Positions 10,287-20,449 of a stretch of 64,000 nt of DNA are shown piece by piece. The position numbers and the translations under genes were made by a program. A model generated the notes under the pieces. That model saw only the letters and a program-made list of their open reading frames with translations. It was not told the origin of the DNA and made no database searches. The stretch's first letter is position 1. Each line of letters starts with the position of its first letter. Origin of the DNA: Sthenelais limicola (taxonomy: Eukaryota; Annelida; Polychaeta; Phyllodocida; Sigalionidae); contig OW804095.1 of NCBI GenBank assembly GCA_942159475.1, positions 56,696,773 to 56,760,772 on the forward strand, in the 5' to 3' direction.

Positions 10287-11021
10287 ATGGATCAGCCAAG
10301 AAGGCAACTTTTAATATTATGTGATTCACGTGGGGCTGGACTAGGCAATATTCTTCGTAACGTAGCAGCCGACATCGACTCACAAGTATTCGTTGCCCCA
10401 GGGGCGGATACGAGATCGTTGGTAAACAGAGCAAAGACTATAATCATGATAAGTAAGCCCACAACTATTTTCATATTATCTGGGATATGTAATCTCACTA
10501 GTAAGGATAAAGTAACGAAGGAGGTTGGAATCCGTTACTCGTCTGAGACTGAGGTAGATATAGCCGCTACCGATGCCATGCATCATGCTGTTGAATTAGT
10601 AGAGGAGTTTTCGCCCAGAAATCTAACTCTCCCCACCATAGTGTTTGGTACAACCTTCGGTCTCGATCTGGTCATTTACAACCGTCACACCGCCTTATAC
10701 AACTGGAAGTTACGAGAGATCCTCACTGAACCAAAGCTAAATGCTATTTCCGAAGATCAGGAAACCTTGGACCGGATGATAAAGGCCTTTAACGTCAGTG
10801 TTCAGAGATATAATGATTCAAGAAATTTACCCTCAGTACACATAGGGTCCCTTATCCACATTCACCGATCAAGAAAGAGGCACCCAACTACTTTGAGGCC
10901 TATATATAAGGCAATCTATCAGAAGCTCGATGACGACGGATGTCACCTCACTCCGCAACTTAAAGAAAGTGTGGCAGAAAGAATTATTAAAGCTTACCAT
11001 AAAATACATGAAAATTCATAA
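10287..11021 (+). CDS. LINE-encoded SGNH (GDSL-like) hydrolase
   Basis: A 244-residue product from the ATG at 10287. SGNH signatures appear in order. Block I is LILCDSRGAG near residues 9-18, with Ser14 as the presumed nucleophile. A GxN-type block is FILSGICNLT near residues 60-69. The C-terminal DxxH is DGCHLT near residue 221, giving the catalytic Asp and His. Kapitonov and Jurka described esterase domains in the ORF1 proteins of CR1-like LINEs; here the domain has its own frame, 43 bases after the NADAR ORF. Substrate and role in retrotransposition are unknown. A second lost frameshift joining it to ORF1 cannot be excluded. Confidence 0.75.
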   Translation: MDQPRRQLLILCDSRGAGLGNILRNVAADIDSQVFVAPGADTRSLVNRAKTIIMISKPTTIFILSGICNLTSKDKVTKEVGIRYSSETEVDIAATDAMHHAVELVEEFSPRNLTLPTIVFGTTFGLDLVIYNRHTALYNWKLREILTEPKLNAISEDQETLDRMIKAFNVSVQRYNDSRNLPSVHIGSLIHIHRSRKRHPTTLRPIYKAIYQKLDDDGCHLTPQLKESVAERIIKAYHKIHENS

Positions 11022-12278
11022 CTTTACCTGATTCCTATAGCTAGCGGTCAACTCTGCAGAGAAGGTGCTCAACAGAACCCTTGCTCTGCCGGGGGCTCCC
11101 ATGGTATAGAGATGTACGTAAAGTTAAAATTTCGAACTGAAAACTTTCTCCATAAGAGATATACTAGTTACCGAACCATATAAATTTTTAGAACAGTACA
11201 AATTTTCTTACATAAAATATCTAACATTATTGCAATGGACTATAGGAGTGACTGTGGAAAAGAACAAGACTTCTTAACCGGTGAGAGAACTTTTAATTAG
11301 TACGTCCAATGACAGTATTAATTACAATCTACTGAAGAAGTAAACAGAAGAAAAGAGAGAAACAATCTACCTAATGAACTCAATCGCTTAGAGAATACTA
11401 TGAATGAATATATTATGTGCTAATAAGTGAAATTGTCAGAGACGGACAGTTGAGTAGATAAACATTACGTTTGAGTATAAAAAGTGTTTGACGATTTTAT
11501 ATAAAAGATGAGTATAAGTATATTCTTATTTAAGTGGTACAAGCCGTTCATGTAAATATTTAAACGTTTAATCAACCATTAATTACGGTTATGCATATAA
11601 TGTAGTGAGATTTGGTCATTGTGTAACGATCATATTTCATTATATCATCTATGATATGATGTCATAGGGTGGAAGGTTGTTGAATTACACTGTTACCATT
11701 TTTGGGAAAAGGTAGGTCAGGATAGAGGGACAATCAGGTGCTCAACAGAACCCTGGTGCTACCCCCCACTATACCCGACTATTGGCCTATGATAACTGGT
11801 ATCAGTAACTCATTCAATAATATTGTACTAAAAACATCAGTATTGCCACCATTTTTCTATGGGAATGTATTTTAATATTAGTTACGACAAGGAAGAGGGT
11901 ATTATACAAGATCACCGATGGGGTACTATGAGAGGTTCGGGGGTTGTTCAGTTGCTCAACAGAACGCTGACATACCCATACTGCACCAAACATTAGTAAA
12001 CTACCGATGGCTGGTATAAAAAGTATTTTATTACTGAGGTGAGAACTCACCTACTGATATTTTTTTCTTTAATGATTCTTGTCCTCGCAAGGAATCGCCC
12101 TAACGCTCTGTAAAATTCTTCACACTATTTGTAATTATGAATAGTGAAGCCAGTTCGTACTCATTGCTAAGGGTGCAGGCACGAAGGCCTGAGGGATTTA
12201 AAAGGAATGTTTATGAAATGTTGTTATCTGTTCGGGGATTTTTCCAACTATGTGAGGGTACATATGAATTCTTGAATA
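11022..12278 (+). other. LINE inter-ORF spacer with a thrice-repeated 18-bp motif
   Basis: No frame longer than about 80 codons. The motif GGTGCTCAACAGAACCCT occurs at 11064-11081 and 11737-11754 exactly, and as GTTGCTCAACAGAACGCT at 11951-11968. A small hairpin with a CACTATT/AATAGTG stem lies near 12122-12148. Such a long spacer between LINE ORFs is unusual; an internal promoter or a translation-initiation structure for ORF2 is possible but unproven. Confidence 0.6.
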
Positions 12279-14744
12279 ATGATCATGGATGATGATAAGG
12301 AAAGGAACAATGATTGTAGCGATTCTCAATGGTTCAAAACACTGAAAGGGCTTAAATTCGTGACTTGGAATGTACGCAGCTTGGTCCCGAAGAAAAATCA
12401 AATCGAACAGTTTATGATCGAGGGTTTTCCACAAGTATTGTTATTACAAGAAACATGGTTGAATGGGAGGATATCTGATAATAATATAAAATGTTTAGGT
12501 TACAACATCTGTCGACATGACAGAAAAGGGAAAAGAAGAGGTGGAGGGCTCTTGGCATACATACACTCGTCCCTTGAAATAAGCACAACAGGGTATGAAG
12601 AGCTGTGGGAGTCAAATAAAGACATTGAAGTTCAAATATTCGAATTAAACAAAAAATTTATGAAGAGTAAGATTATTCTAAATGTTTATAGGCCACCACA
12701 GGGATTACTACCTAAAGCGTTGGAAACATTAGAAACCATTTTGGAAAAAGTAGATACTTCTAAAGAAATTGTCATAATGGGGGACTTTAATTACGAAGCC
12801 AAAAACCTAATTGAAGGGAAATCATCGGGATCAGAACATTTTAGAAACATAGTTAATAAATTTTGCTTGCACCAAATAGTCAGAGATAAAACAAGAATTA
12901 GTAGAAAATCCTCTTCGACCATTGACCACATATACACTAACGTCGATAATTTAAGGCAGACAGGAACACTGAATATTAACATCAGTGATCATCTCCCAGT
13001 TTACCTTCAAATAAAAAAAGAAAAGACGAAATATAATATTGAATCCTTCTCAGCAAGAAGTACCAAATTTTTGGATGTAAAAATATTGTGTGAAATACTA
13101 GCAGATATGGATTGGGCGGAATTGTACCAGACTAGGGATGTAAACCTGGCTTGGGAGATAATTCGTACGAAAATCAATACAATATTGGACAGAATGTGCC
13201 CAATTAAGAAGTTTAAGAATGTTCGAACCACACCAGTTTGGTATGATAAATCTATTATACAAAGTGGGAAAGAAAGAGACAAAGCTTTTGGTAAGGCAAA
13301 GAGGACGGGTAACGAAGCTGACTGGCAATTAGCAAGGAAACTTCGAACGAAGAGTAATACTAAGGTCAAAATGGCTAAAGAAAAATATTTAAAGGGACAG
13401 ATTAATGAAAATAGAAAAAATCCTCACAAATTCTGGGAAATAGTGAAACCACTAATCTCAGAAGGGGGGGAAAAAAATAAAAATGAAATTGTAATAGAAC
13501 AAAAAGGTCAGAAAATGAAGGGACAGAATGCAAGCGAGGTTCTTAACAATTATTTTGTCAATGTAGGACCAAATATTGCAGAAAACATTGTAAGGAACGA
13601 TAATTTGGAATTGCCTGAGAAACCAGTTTTTGTCCAACCAGTAAAACCTTTCAGCTTTGTGACGATAAACAAAACTAGTATTGAGATAGCATTAGCCAAA
13701 GTGGGAAATTATAAGGCATCAGGAATAGATTTTTTGCCAACTAGAATCCTGAAACCATGTATGAAAACACTTAGCGGTCAATTTGCTTACCTTTTTAACC
13801 TTAGCTTAGAGAATGAAGAAGTACCAACTGACTTCAAAAAAGCCAAAGTAACTCCATTATTTAAGGAGGGTAGTAAGCATGATCCTAGTAATTATCGCCC
13901 AATTTCTTGTATTAGTTTACCAGCTAAGATTTTAGAAAGCTGTGTCCAGACCCAACTGGCGCAATACCTTGAATCAAATAAGCTACTAACAGATAACCAA
14001 TTTGGATTTAGGAAAGATAAGTCTATTATTGAGGCTCATGACAATTTATTGGAAAAAATTTATCACAATATTAATAATAAAAAGGCCACAGATATGATAT
14101 TCCTTGATTTTAAAAAGGCCTTTGATTCTGTTAATCATGATTTACTTATTGATAAACTTGAAAGGTATGGTCTGGATAGGAGATCGTTAGGCTGGTTCAA
14201 AAATTATCTTACCAATAGGCAGCAGAGTGTCATAGCTAATGGATGTTGTTCTACTAATAAGCCTGTTACATGTGGTGTTCCACAAGGTACTGCTTTAGGA
14301 CCACTGTTATTTTGCATATTCATTAATGACCTAGATAGCGTTGTAAATGATAGTCACGTGCAATTATTCGCCGATGACACGGTAATATTTGATGATAAAC
14401 CTATTAATGGAAGTAATATTTCTTCTCTACAAAAGGACCTTGAAAACATTGTAGGGTGGTGTGCGGACAACAAAATTTCTTTAAATATAAAAAAATGTAA
14501 ATGCATGACGATCAGATCTCGAGAAGATCCAAAAAATGTGACGCAATATGTAATAGGAGGTCAGAAACTAGACAATGTTACAAATTATAAATATTTAGGT
14601 ATTGAAATTGATCGCCAACTTAACTTCAATAAATTTATGGTAAAAAAGGAAAATATTGTAAGAGCCAAGATGAAAGCACTCTCCAAACTTTATAACACTT
14701 GTAATAAAGAAACACTGTTGTTACTTTATAAAACGATAAAATGA
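12279..14744 (+). CDS. LINE ORF2: APE-type endonuclease and reverse transcriptase
   Basis: Begins at the ATG at 12279 and gives 821 residues. The N-terminal exonuclease-endonuclease-phosphatase domain has TWNVRS (Asn31), LLLQETW (Glu58), IVIMGDFNYE, SSTIDHIYTN and the terminal SDH (residues 236-238), all as in AP-endonuclease-like LINE nucleases. Next come a basic linker and a reverse transcriptase with NYRPISC, FLDFKKAFDSVNHD (catalytic Asp610), a GVPQGTALGPLLF block and LFADDTVIF (Asp699-Asp700). The frame ends at TGA 14742-14744, overlapping the ATG of the next ORF, while the homologous RT C-terminus continues in the other frame. A one-base shift near the AAAATGA at 14738-14744 therefore interrupts an otherwise complete polyprotein of about 970 residues. 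It belongs with CR1/Jockey-type elements. Confidence 0.9.
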   Translation: MIMDDDKERNNDCSDSQWFKTLKGLKFVTWNVRSLVPKKNQIEQFMIEGFPQVLLLQETWLNGRISDNNIKCLGYNICRHDRKGKRRGGGLLAYIHSSLEISTTGYEELWESNKDIEVQIFELNKKFMKSKIILNVYRPPQGLLPKALETLETILEKVDTSKEIVIMGDFNYEAKNLIEGKSSGSEHFRNIVNKFCLHQIVRDKTRISRKSSSTIDHIYTNVDNLRQTGTLNINISDHLPVYLQIKKEKTKYNIESFSARSTKFLDVKILCEILADMDWAELYQTRDVNLAWEIIRTKINTILDRMCPIKKFKNVRTTPVWYDKSIIQSGKERDKAFGKAKRTGNEADWQLARKLRTKSNTKVKMAKEKYLKGQINENRKNPHKFWEIVKPLISEGGEKNKNEIVIEQKGQKMKGQNASEVLNNYFVNVGPNIAENIVRNDNLELPEKPVFVQPVKPFSFVTINKTSIEIALAKVGNYKASGIDFLPTRILKPCMKTLSGQFAYLFNLSLENEEVPTDFKKAKVTPLFKEGSKHDPSNYRPISCISLPAKILESCVQTQLAQYLESNKLLTDNQFGFRKDKSIIEAHDNLLEKIYHNINNKKATDMIFLDFKKAFDSVNHDLLIDKLERYGLDRRSLGWFKNYLTNRQQSVIANGCCSTNKPVTCGVPQGTALGPLLFCIFINDLDSVVNDSHVQLFADDTVIFDDKPINGSNISSLQKDLENIVGWCADNKISLNIKKCKCMTIRSREDPKNVTQYVIGGQKLDNVTNYKYLGIEIDRQLNFNKFMVKKENIVRAKMKALSKLYNTCNKETLLLLYKTIK

Positions 14745-15211
14745 TTTTACCCATTATCGACTATGGGGACATATTTTATAGCTCCACTACACAAAGTCAC
14801 CTTAAGAAATTACAAACTCTTCAAAACACAGCACTAAAGATAGCCCTTCATCTACCAGTGCTCTCAAGTACGAGGGACATTCATATAAAAGTAAATATAC
14901 CTAGTCTCCAAACCAGGAGAGAAAAACACATACTGGAGAGGGCGTTCCTTCGCTCAAGAAATAATAACAATGTTGATAATAGAGATGTTTGTTTAAGGAG
15001 TTTAACAAAGGGAAAGAAACTTATTGTTCCACACCCTAATAACGAGATTTTTAGAAGGTCTTATATCTCTACCTTGCCAAATCTCTGGAACAAACTTGAT
15101 GGTAAAGTCCAAGTTATACCAACAAGGAAAGAATTTAGGAGCTATTTAAAACATAGATATCACCTTGAATTCGACCCTTACCTAAAGCCCACGGATAATG
15201 TAATATCATGA
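14741..15211 (+). CDS. LINE ORF2, C-terminal segment after the frameshift
   Basis: 156 codons beginning ILPIIDYGDIFY, followed by SHLKKLQTLQNTALK and, near the end, LPNLWNKLD and a RKEFRSYLKH motif. This is the usual thumb and C-terminal region of CR1/Jockey-type RT proteins, directly downstream of the RT palm domain. The overlap with the stop of the preceding frame (ATGA) is better explained by a single-base indel than by a separate gene, because the homology runs straight across it. Confidence 0.85.
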   Translation: MILPIIDYGDIFYSSTTQSHLKKLQTLQNTALKIALHLPVLSSTRDIHIKVNIPSLQTRREKHILERAFLRSRNNNNVDNRDVCLRSLTKGKKLIVPHPNNEIFRRSYISTLPNLWNKLDGKVQVIPTRKEFRSYLKHRYHLEFDPYLKPTDNVIS

Positions 15212-16268
15212 ACGAAAATATGAATTGCTACTGTATGTATCATTGTAAAGGGAAAATCGTAATTGGGAGGGGTATAATTAAACTGGAAATGTAAGACCAG
15301 TTCTTGACAAGATCGATATATCGATGGGAAATAATTGTTAAGGGAGGGGAGGGTACTAAAACTCTACGAGAGGGAATGGGGGGAAAAAGGAATTGGGAAA
15401 GTTGTTTATTATAATTGAGTACGACGGTTAATTTTTTCTATTACATGCATGTATTTAGTTCTATTTGAATGAATGTTATTGTAGACTGTTGCATTATATA
15501 AATACCAAAGGTTCTACCATGACAATAATCAAGGAGAACAAAGGAAATACTGAATCATAAGCCATTGGCATCAAACAATATCGACATGTAAAGGTGTAAG
15601 TGAATGAACTGTTTTAGGCTTGTATAATGGATAATTACCTAAGGGTAATCCAAGCACTGAATGTTTATAGCCTGGGATTATGTAAAATCACACAAGCTGT
15701 TTATCGGATATGATGTTAGTTAATCAAAATTTTTATAAACTCCACGGAGCTGGAGGTACTTCAATATTAATCAAAACAGGCTGAACAAATTGTAAATTTG
15801 ACGAAGCAATACTCCACATAGTGAGAGGTACTTGTAATATTAAACTAATAGACTGACCAAATTGTACAGTATGATGAAGCAATTTAGAATTGGAACTATG
15901 TTCTAAATGAATGCTGAAATTTCTACCTAAATTCTAGTAATGAAGCAAACGCAAGTTTGAAATTTAACAAAAATTGTATGTGACATTGTAATTGACGGAA
16001 CTGATATTAAGAAAACCAAAATTATTAACATTGAGTAATATTGAAACTACCGTGTGATTGTATTATATGAAAGAATCTACTTAGTTAAATTGTTCTAGAT
16101 TAAGTTTCTTATCAAAAAAACATCAAATTATTTTCTGGAGAAGATAGTTAAGGCCAATCAGGAAAACCTGCGAATGAGCAGAGGATTTCAACCCATTCGA
16201 CTATTGACTCCTCATTTATGTACCTGTATAACTTAATTGAATAAAAAGTATTATATATATATATATAA
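15212..16268 (+). other. LINE 3' untranslated region and tail
   Basis: Noncoding and AT-rich. Two diverged copies of a roughly 74-base unit lie at about 15755 and 15829 (both contain GGTACTT...AATATTAA...ACAAATTGTA and a GAAGCAAT motif). AATAAA is at 16240-16245, followed by a run of TA dinucleotides ending about 16268, the likely priming tail. Confidence 0.65.
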
Positions 16269-16280
16269 AATGGGTGGAGC

Positions 16281-17100
16281 TCAGGTCCCCAGTTCCAGTA
16301 GTGGGGCAGATAGAGTGGATTTTTTCAGGGTAATCATTCAAATGATGAGGTAGCACCAAATTTAGCCACCTGAAATTTCAAGATGGCCGCCATTTTTTCA
16401 AGATGGCCACCATTTTGGTCCTGAAAATGCTAATTTTGCCATGGAATTGGTTAGAATAGGGCGATTTGAATGATTTTGATGTTGAATCATGTAGCGACCA
16501 TACTTGTTTTTCTGAAATTTCAACATGGCCACCATTTTCCAAGATGGCCGCATTTATGGCCGGGAAAAGCTATTTTTGCCATAGAATTGAATGGAGTAGT
16601 CTGATTTGAATGATTTTGACATTGAAACACACTTTTTCACCAATGTAGAGGCCATAGTTATAGTCCTAGGCCACTTTAAATTTTAATATGGTCACCATTT
16701 TCCAAGATGGCGCTTTTTTTGGCTCTGAAAATGCTATTTTTGCCTAGGTGTATGGGTGCATCTCAGGTCCCCAATTCCAGTAGTGGTGCATATGAAGTGG
16801 AGTTTTCAGGGTAATCATTCAAATGATAATGTAAGCAGCAAGATTGACCACCTGAAATTTCAAGATGGCCGCCATTTTTTCAAGAAGGCCACAATATTTG
16901 TCCCGAAAGTGCTGTATGGTGAATGTATGTAGCTCAGGTCCCCGGTTGCAGGTATAGATAAGCTAGATATTCTGTACTGTGCGCATAGTTCAGGTCCCCA
17001 GTTGCAGGTGTATGTAAGGTAGATTATGAGTGTATATAAGGTAGATGTACATTGTATTCTGTGTGTGTAGCTCAGGTCCCCAGTTCCAAGTCTAATTTAG
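16281..17100 (+). repeat. Degenerate repeats with clustered AAGATGGCC / GCCATTTT motifs
   Basis: Units of about 150-160 bases repeat imperfectly. AAGATGGCCGCCATTTT occurs at 16380 and 16862, AAGATGGCCACCATTTT at 16400, and variants near 16521-16555 and 16688-16712. From about 16910 the sequence grades into GCTCAGGTCCCCAGTT units that prefigure the 59-bp array. The ATGGC motif resembles the YY1 site, probably by coincidence of repeat sequence. Confidence 0.6.
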
Positions 17101-17129
17101 GGATTACAGAGACTTGGTGACACACAAAC

Positions 17130-19812
17130 AGAACCATGTAGAAGTGACAGATATATACCAGGAACTGGGGACTTGGGGACATACCCACAGAACCATGTAG
17201 AAGTGACAGATATATACCAGGAATTGGGGACTTGAGGCCATATACACAGAACCATGTACAAGTGACAGATATAGACCAGGAATTGGGGACTTGGGGATAT
17301 ACACACAGAACCATGTACAAGCGACAGATATATACCAGGAATTGGGGACTTGGGGACATACACACAGAACCATGTAGAAGTGACAGATATACACCAGGAA
17401 TTGGGGACTTGGGGACATACATACAGAATCATGTACAAGTGACAGATATATACAAGGAATTGGGGACTCAAGGACATACACACAGAACCATGTGGAAGTG
17501 ACAGATATATACCAGGAATTGGGGACTTGGGGATATACACACAGCACCATGTAGAAGTGACAGATATATACCAGGAATTGGGGACTTGAGGACATACACA
17601 CAGAACCATGTGGAAGTGACATATATACCAGGAATTGGGGACTTGAGGACATACCCACAGAACCATCTAGAAGTGACAGATATATACCAGGAACTGGGGA
17701 CTTGAGGACATACACACAGAACCATGTGTAAGTGGCAGATATATACCAGGAATTGGGGACCTGGGGATATACACACAGAACCATGTAGAAGTGACAGATA
17801 TATACCAGGTATTGGGGACTTGAGGACATACACACAGAACCATGTAGAAGTAACAGATATATACCAGGAATTGGGGACATACCCACAGAATCATGTACAA
17901 GTGACAGATATATACCAGGAACTCGGGACCTGGGGATACACACAGAACCATGTAGAAGTGACAGATATATACCAGTAATTGGGGACTTGAGGACATACAT
18001 ACAGAATCATGTACAAGTGACAGATATATACCAGGAACTGGGGACTTGAGGACATACACACAGAACCATGTGGAAGTGACAGATATATACCAGGAATTGG
18101 GGACTTGAGGACATACACACAGAACCACGTAGAAGTGACAGATATATACCAGGAACTGGGGACTTGAGGACATACACACAGAACCATGTGGAAGTGACAG
18201 ATATATACCAGGAATTGGGGACTTGGGGACATACACACTGAACCATGTAGAAGTGACAGATATATACCAGGAATTGGGGACTTGGGGACATACACACAGA
18301 ACCATGTAGAAGTGACAGATATATACCAGGAATTGGGGACTTGGGGACATACATACAGAACCATGTGGAAGTGACAGATATATACCAGAAATTGGGGACT
18401 TGAGGACATACCCACAGAACCATACCCACAGAATCATGTACAAGTGACCGATATATACCAGGAACTGGGGACTTGGGGTCATACACACAGAACCATGTAG
18501 AAGTGACAGATACATACCAGGAATTGGGGACTTGAGGACATACACACAGAACCATGTAGAAGTGACAGATATATACCAGGAACTGAGGACTTGGGTATAT
18601 ACACACAGAACCATGTACAAGTGACAGATATATACCAGGAATTGGGGACTTGAGGACATACACACAGAACCACGTAGAAGTGACAGATATATACCAGGAA
18701 CTGGGGACTTGAGGACATACTGTAAACGTATTTATTTTCGCGCAGATAAATTTTCGCGCACGAATTACATAGACACATTTTCGCGCGGATTTGTATTCGC
18801 GCAGCAAGGAAGTCTCACACCTTGTTCATGCAATAATTATACCTTTCGCGCAGGATTTATTTTCGCCCACAAAGGTGTGTGCGCGAAAATAGCGAAAATA
18901 AATACTGCGCAAACATTAATACGTTTACAGTACACACAGAACCATGTGGAAGTGACAGATACATACCAGGAATTGGGGACTTGAGGACATACACACAGAA
19001 CCATGTAGAAGTGACAGATATATACCAGGAACTGAGGACTTGGGGACATACACACAGAACCATGTAGAAGTGACAGATATATACCAGGAATTGGGGACTT
19101 GGGGACATACATACAGAACCATGTAGAAGTGACAGATATATACCAGGAACTGGGGACTTGAGGACATACCCACAGAACCATGTAGAAGTGACAGATATAT
19201 ACCAAGAACTGGGGACTTGAGGACATACACACAGAACCATGTAGAAGTGACAGATATATACCAGGAACTGAGGACTTGGGTATAAACACACAGAACCATG
19301 TACAAGTGACAGATATATACCAGGAATTGGGGACTTGAGGACATACACACAGAACCATGTGGAAGTGACAGATATATACCAGGCATTGGGGACTTGAGGA
19401 CATACACACAGAACCACGTAGAAGTGACAGATATATACCAGGAACTGGGGACTTGAGGACATACACACAGAACCATGTGGAAGTGACAGATATATACCAG
19501 GAATTGGGGACTTGAGGACATACACACAGAACCATGTACAAGTGACAGATATATACCAGGAATTGGGGACTTGGGGACATACATACAGAATCATGTACAA
19601 GTGACAGATATATACCAGGAACTGGTGACTTGGGGACATACACACAGAACCATGTGGAAGTGACAGATATATACCAGGAATTGGGGACTTGAGGACATAC
19701 ACACAGAACCATGTAGAAGTGACAGATATATACCAGGAATTGGGGACTTGGGGACATACACACAGAACCATGTAGAAGTGACAGGTATATACCAGGAACT
19801 GGGGACTTATAG
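17130..19812 (+). repeat. 59-bp minisatellite array, about 42 units
   Basis: A 59-base unit (GAACCATGTAGAAGTGACAG, then ATATATACCAGGAATTGGGG, then ACTTGAGGACATACACACA) repeats head to tail with few indels; unit starts at 17131, 17190, 17249 and 17308 confirm the period. Units differ by a few bases (AGAAG/GGAAG/ACAAG and TTGAGG/TTGGGG variants). One MITE interrupts the array at 18720-18930. Because the minus strand of the unit has no stop in any phase, open frames of 300 or more codons run through it; I do not regard them as genes. Confidence 0.95.
18720..18930. mobile_element. 211-bp TA-target MITE inserted in the minisatellite
   Basis: The array unit reads GAGGACA-TA-[insert]-TA-CACACAGAAC, so the interrupted satellite sequence proves the insertion and a TA target duplication (18718-18719 and 18931-18932). 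The ends are CTGTAAACGTATT and its complement AATACGTTTACAG. Inside are many TTCGCGC/GCGCGAAAA motifs. The TA duplication and short TIRs fit a Tc1/mariner-type nonautonomous element. It has no coding capacity. Confidence 0.93.
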
Positions 19813-20432
19813 AAATGGAGTCCCCAGTTGCAGGTATTCATCTCTTTCATCAAGATTGTGTGTGTGTAATCCAAGTACCCAGTTGCAATGTGTATTCCCC
19901 AGTGCAGAAATGTTATGTGTGTTGACAAAGTCCCCAGTTACAAGTCTTCGTCTGACTTAACAATAATGTGTGTGTGTAACCTTGGTAATTCCCGGAAATT
20001 GTATGTGATTTTAACATGATTTATGCCAATTGATGATTTCTGACCAGATATTTGTATGTATAGCTGTCCAAAAGAGGTCCCCAATGCATTTTACAGTGAT
20101 CAATTGAAAATATTAGTAAGGTCCCCAATTCATTGTACTGCAACAGCTCGTATGAGTGTGTGTATATGCAAATTAGCCATGTGCTTTTGTTTACACAGGT
20201 CCCCATTTTCATGTATTTTGACTGATAACTGAAATATATTCAAATACACTAATTTTAATTTTAGGTTTGATATTTAATATAATAAGCACCCCATATTTGA
20301 TATTTTCACATTTCAAGGATAAATATTTTTAACGTTATGGCCATCTGAACATTGAGTCCCCAAATACCTGTAAAATAACTGAGTCCTCATTTTCCAGGGG
20401 AAACTGGTATGGGTGTGTGGGTGTGTGGGGTG
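19813..20432 (+). repeat. Right flank of the satellite with decayed GTCCCCA units
   Basis: Scattered GTCCCCAGTT, GTCCCCAATG and GTCCCCATTT motifs continue the satellite theme, ending at the right TIR. A poly-G run of about 18 lies just outside the TIR, near 20466-20484. Confidence 0.5.
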
Positions 20433-20449
20433 ATCGGAAACACACCTAT

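Larger units (their letters stand above)
7620..16268 (+). mobile_element. Non-LTR retrotransposon (CR1/Jockey-like) carrying NADAR and SGNH domains
   Basis: Several ORFs in the same direction make up one element: ORF1 (7840-10243, with one frameshift), an SGNH-hydrolase ORF (10287-11021), a 1.26-kb spacer, and an endonuclease/reverse-transcriptase ORF (12279-15211, with one frameshift). A 3' untranslated region follows, with AATAAA at 16240 and a TA-dinucleotide tail to about 16268. The 3' junction with GTCCCC-type flanking sequence is clear; the 5' end is not and lies somewhere in 7540-7810. The APE-like endonuclease, RT layout and esterase domain fit CR1-group LINEs. The low number of lesions suggests fairly recent activity. 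Clade assignment is by inspection only. Confidence 0.85.
7062..20449. mobile_element. Composite element bounded by 17-bp TIRs, containing a LINE and a minisatellite
   Basis: The left end ATAGGTGTGTTTTCGAT (7062-7078) is complemented at the right end ATCGGAAACACACCTAT (20433-20449), 16 of 17 matching. A third, solo copy of the left end with about 80 further homologous bases lies at about 45536-45620, showing that this is a dispersed family. Without the LINE, the element would be about 4.8 kb, mostly GGGGAC/GTCCCC-rich repeats that degenerate towards both edges. I read it as a nonautonomous DNA transposon whose inner satellite expanded and which was later invaded by the LINE. No target-site duplication was recognised, so the true ends could differ. 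Confidence 0.55.

Noticed and set aside
17130..19812. CRISPR-like array
   Set aside because: Units are contiguous 59-bp tandem repeats with no unique spacers, in an animal genome.
17072..19928. Minus-strand ORFs of 300-363 codons across the 59-bp array
   Set aside because: They exist in several overlapping frames at once and simply reflect a stop-free repeat unit; there is no start context, domain or end signal.
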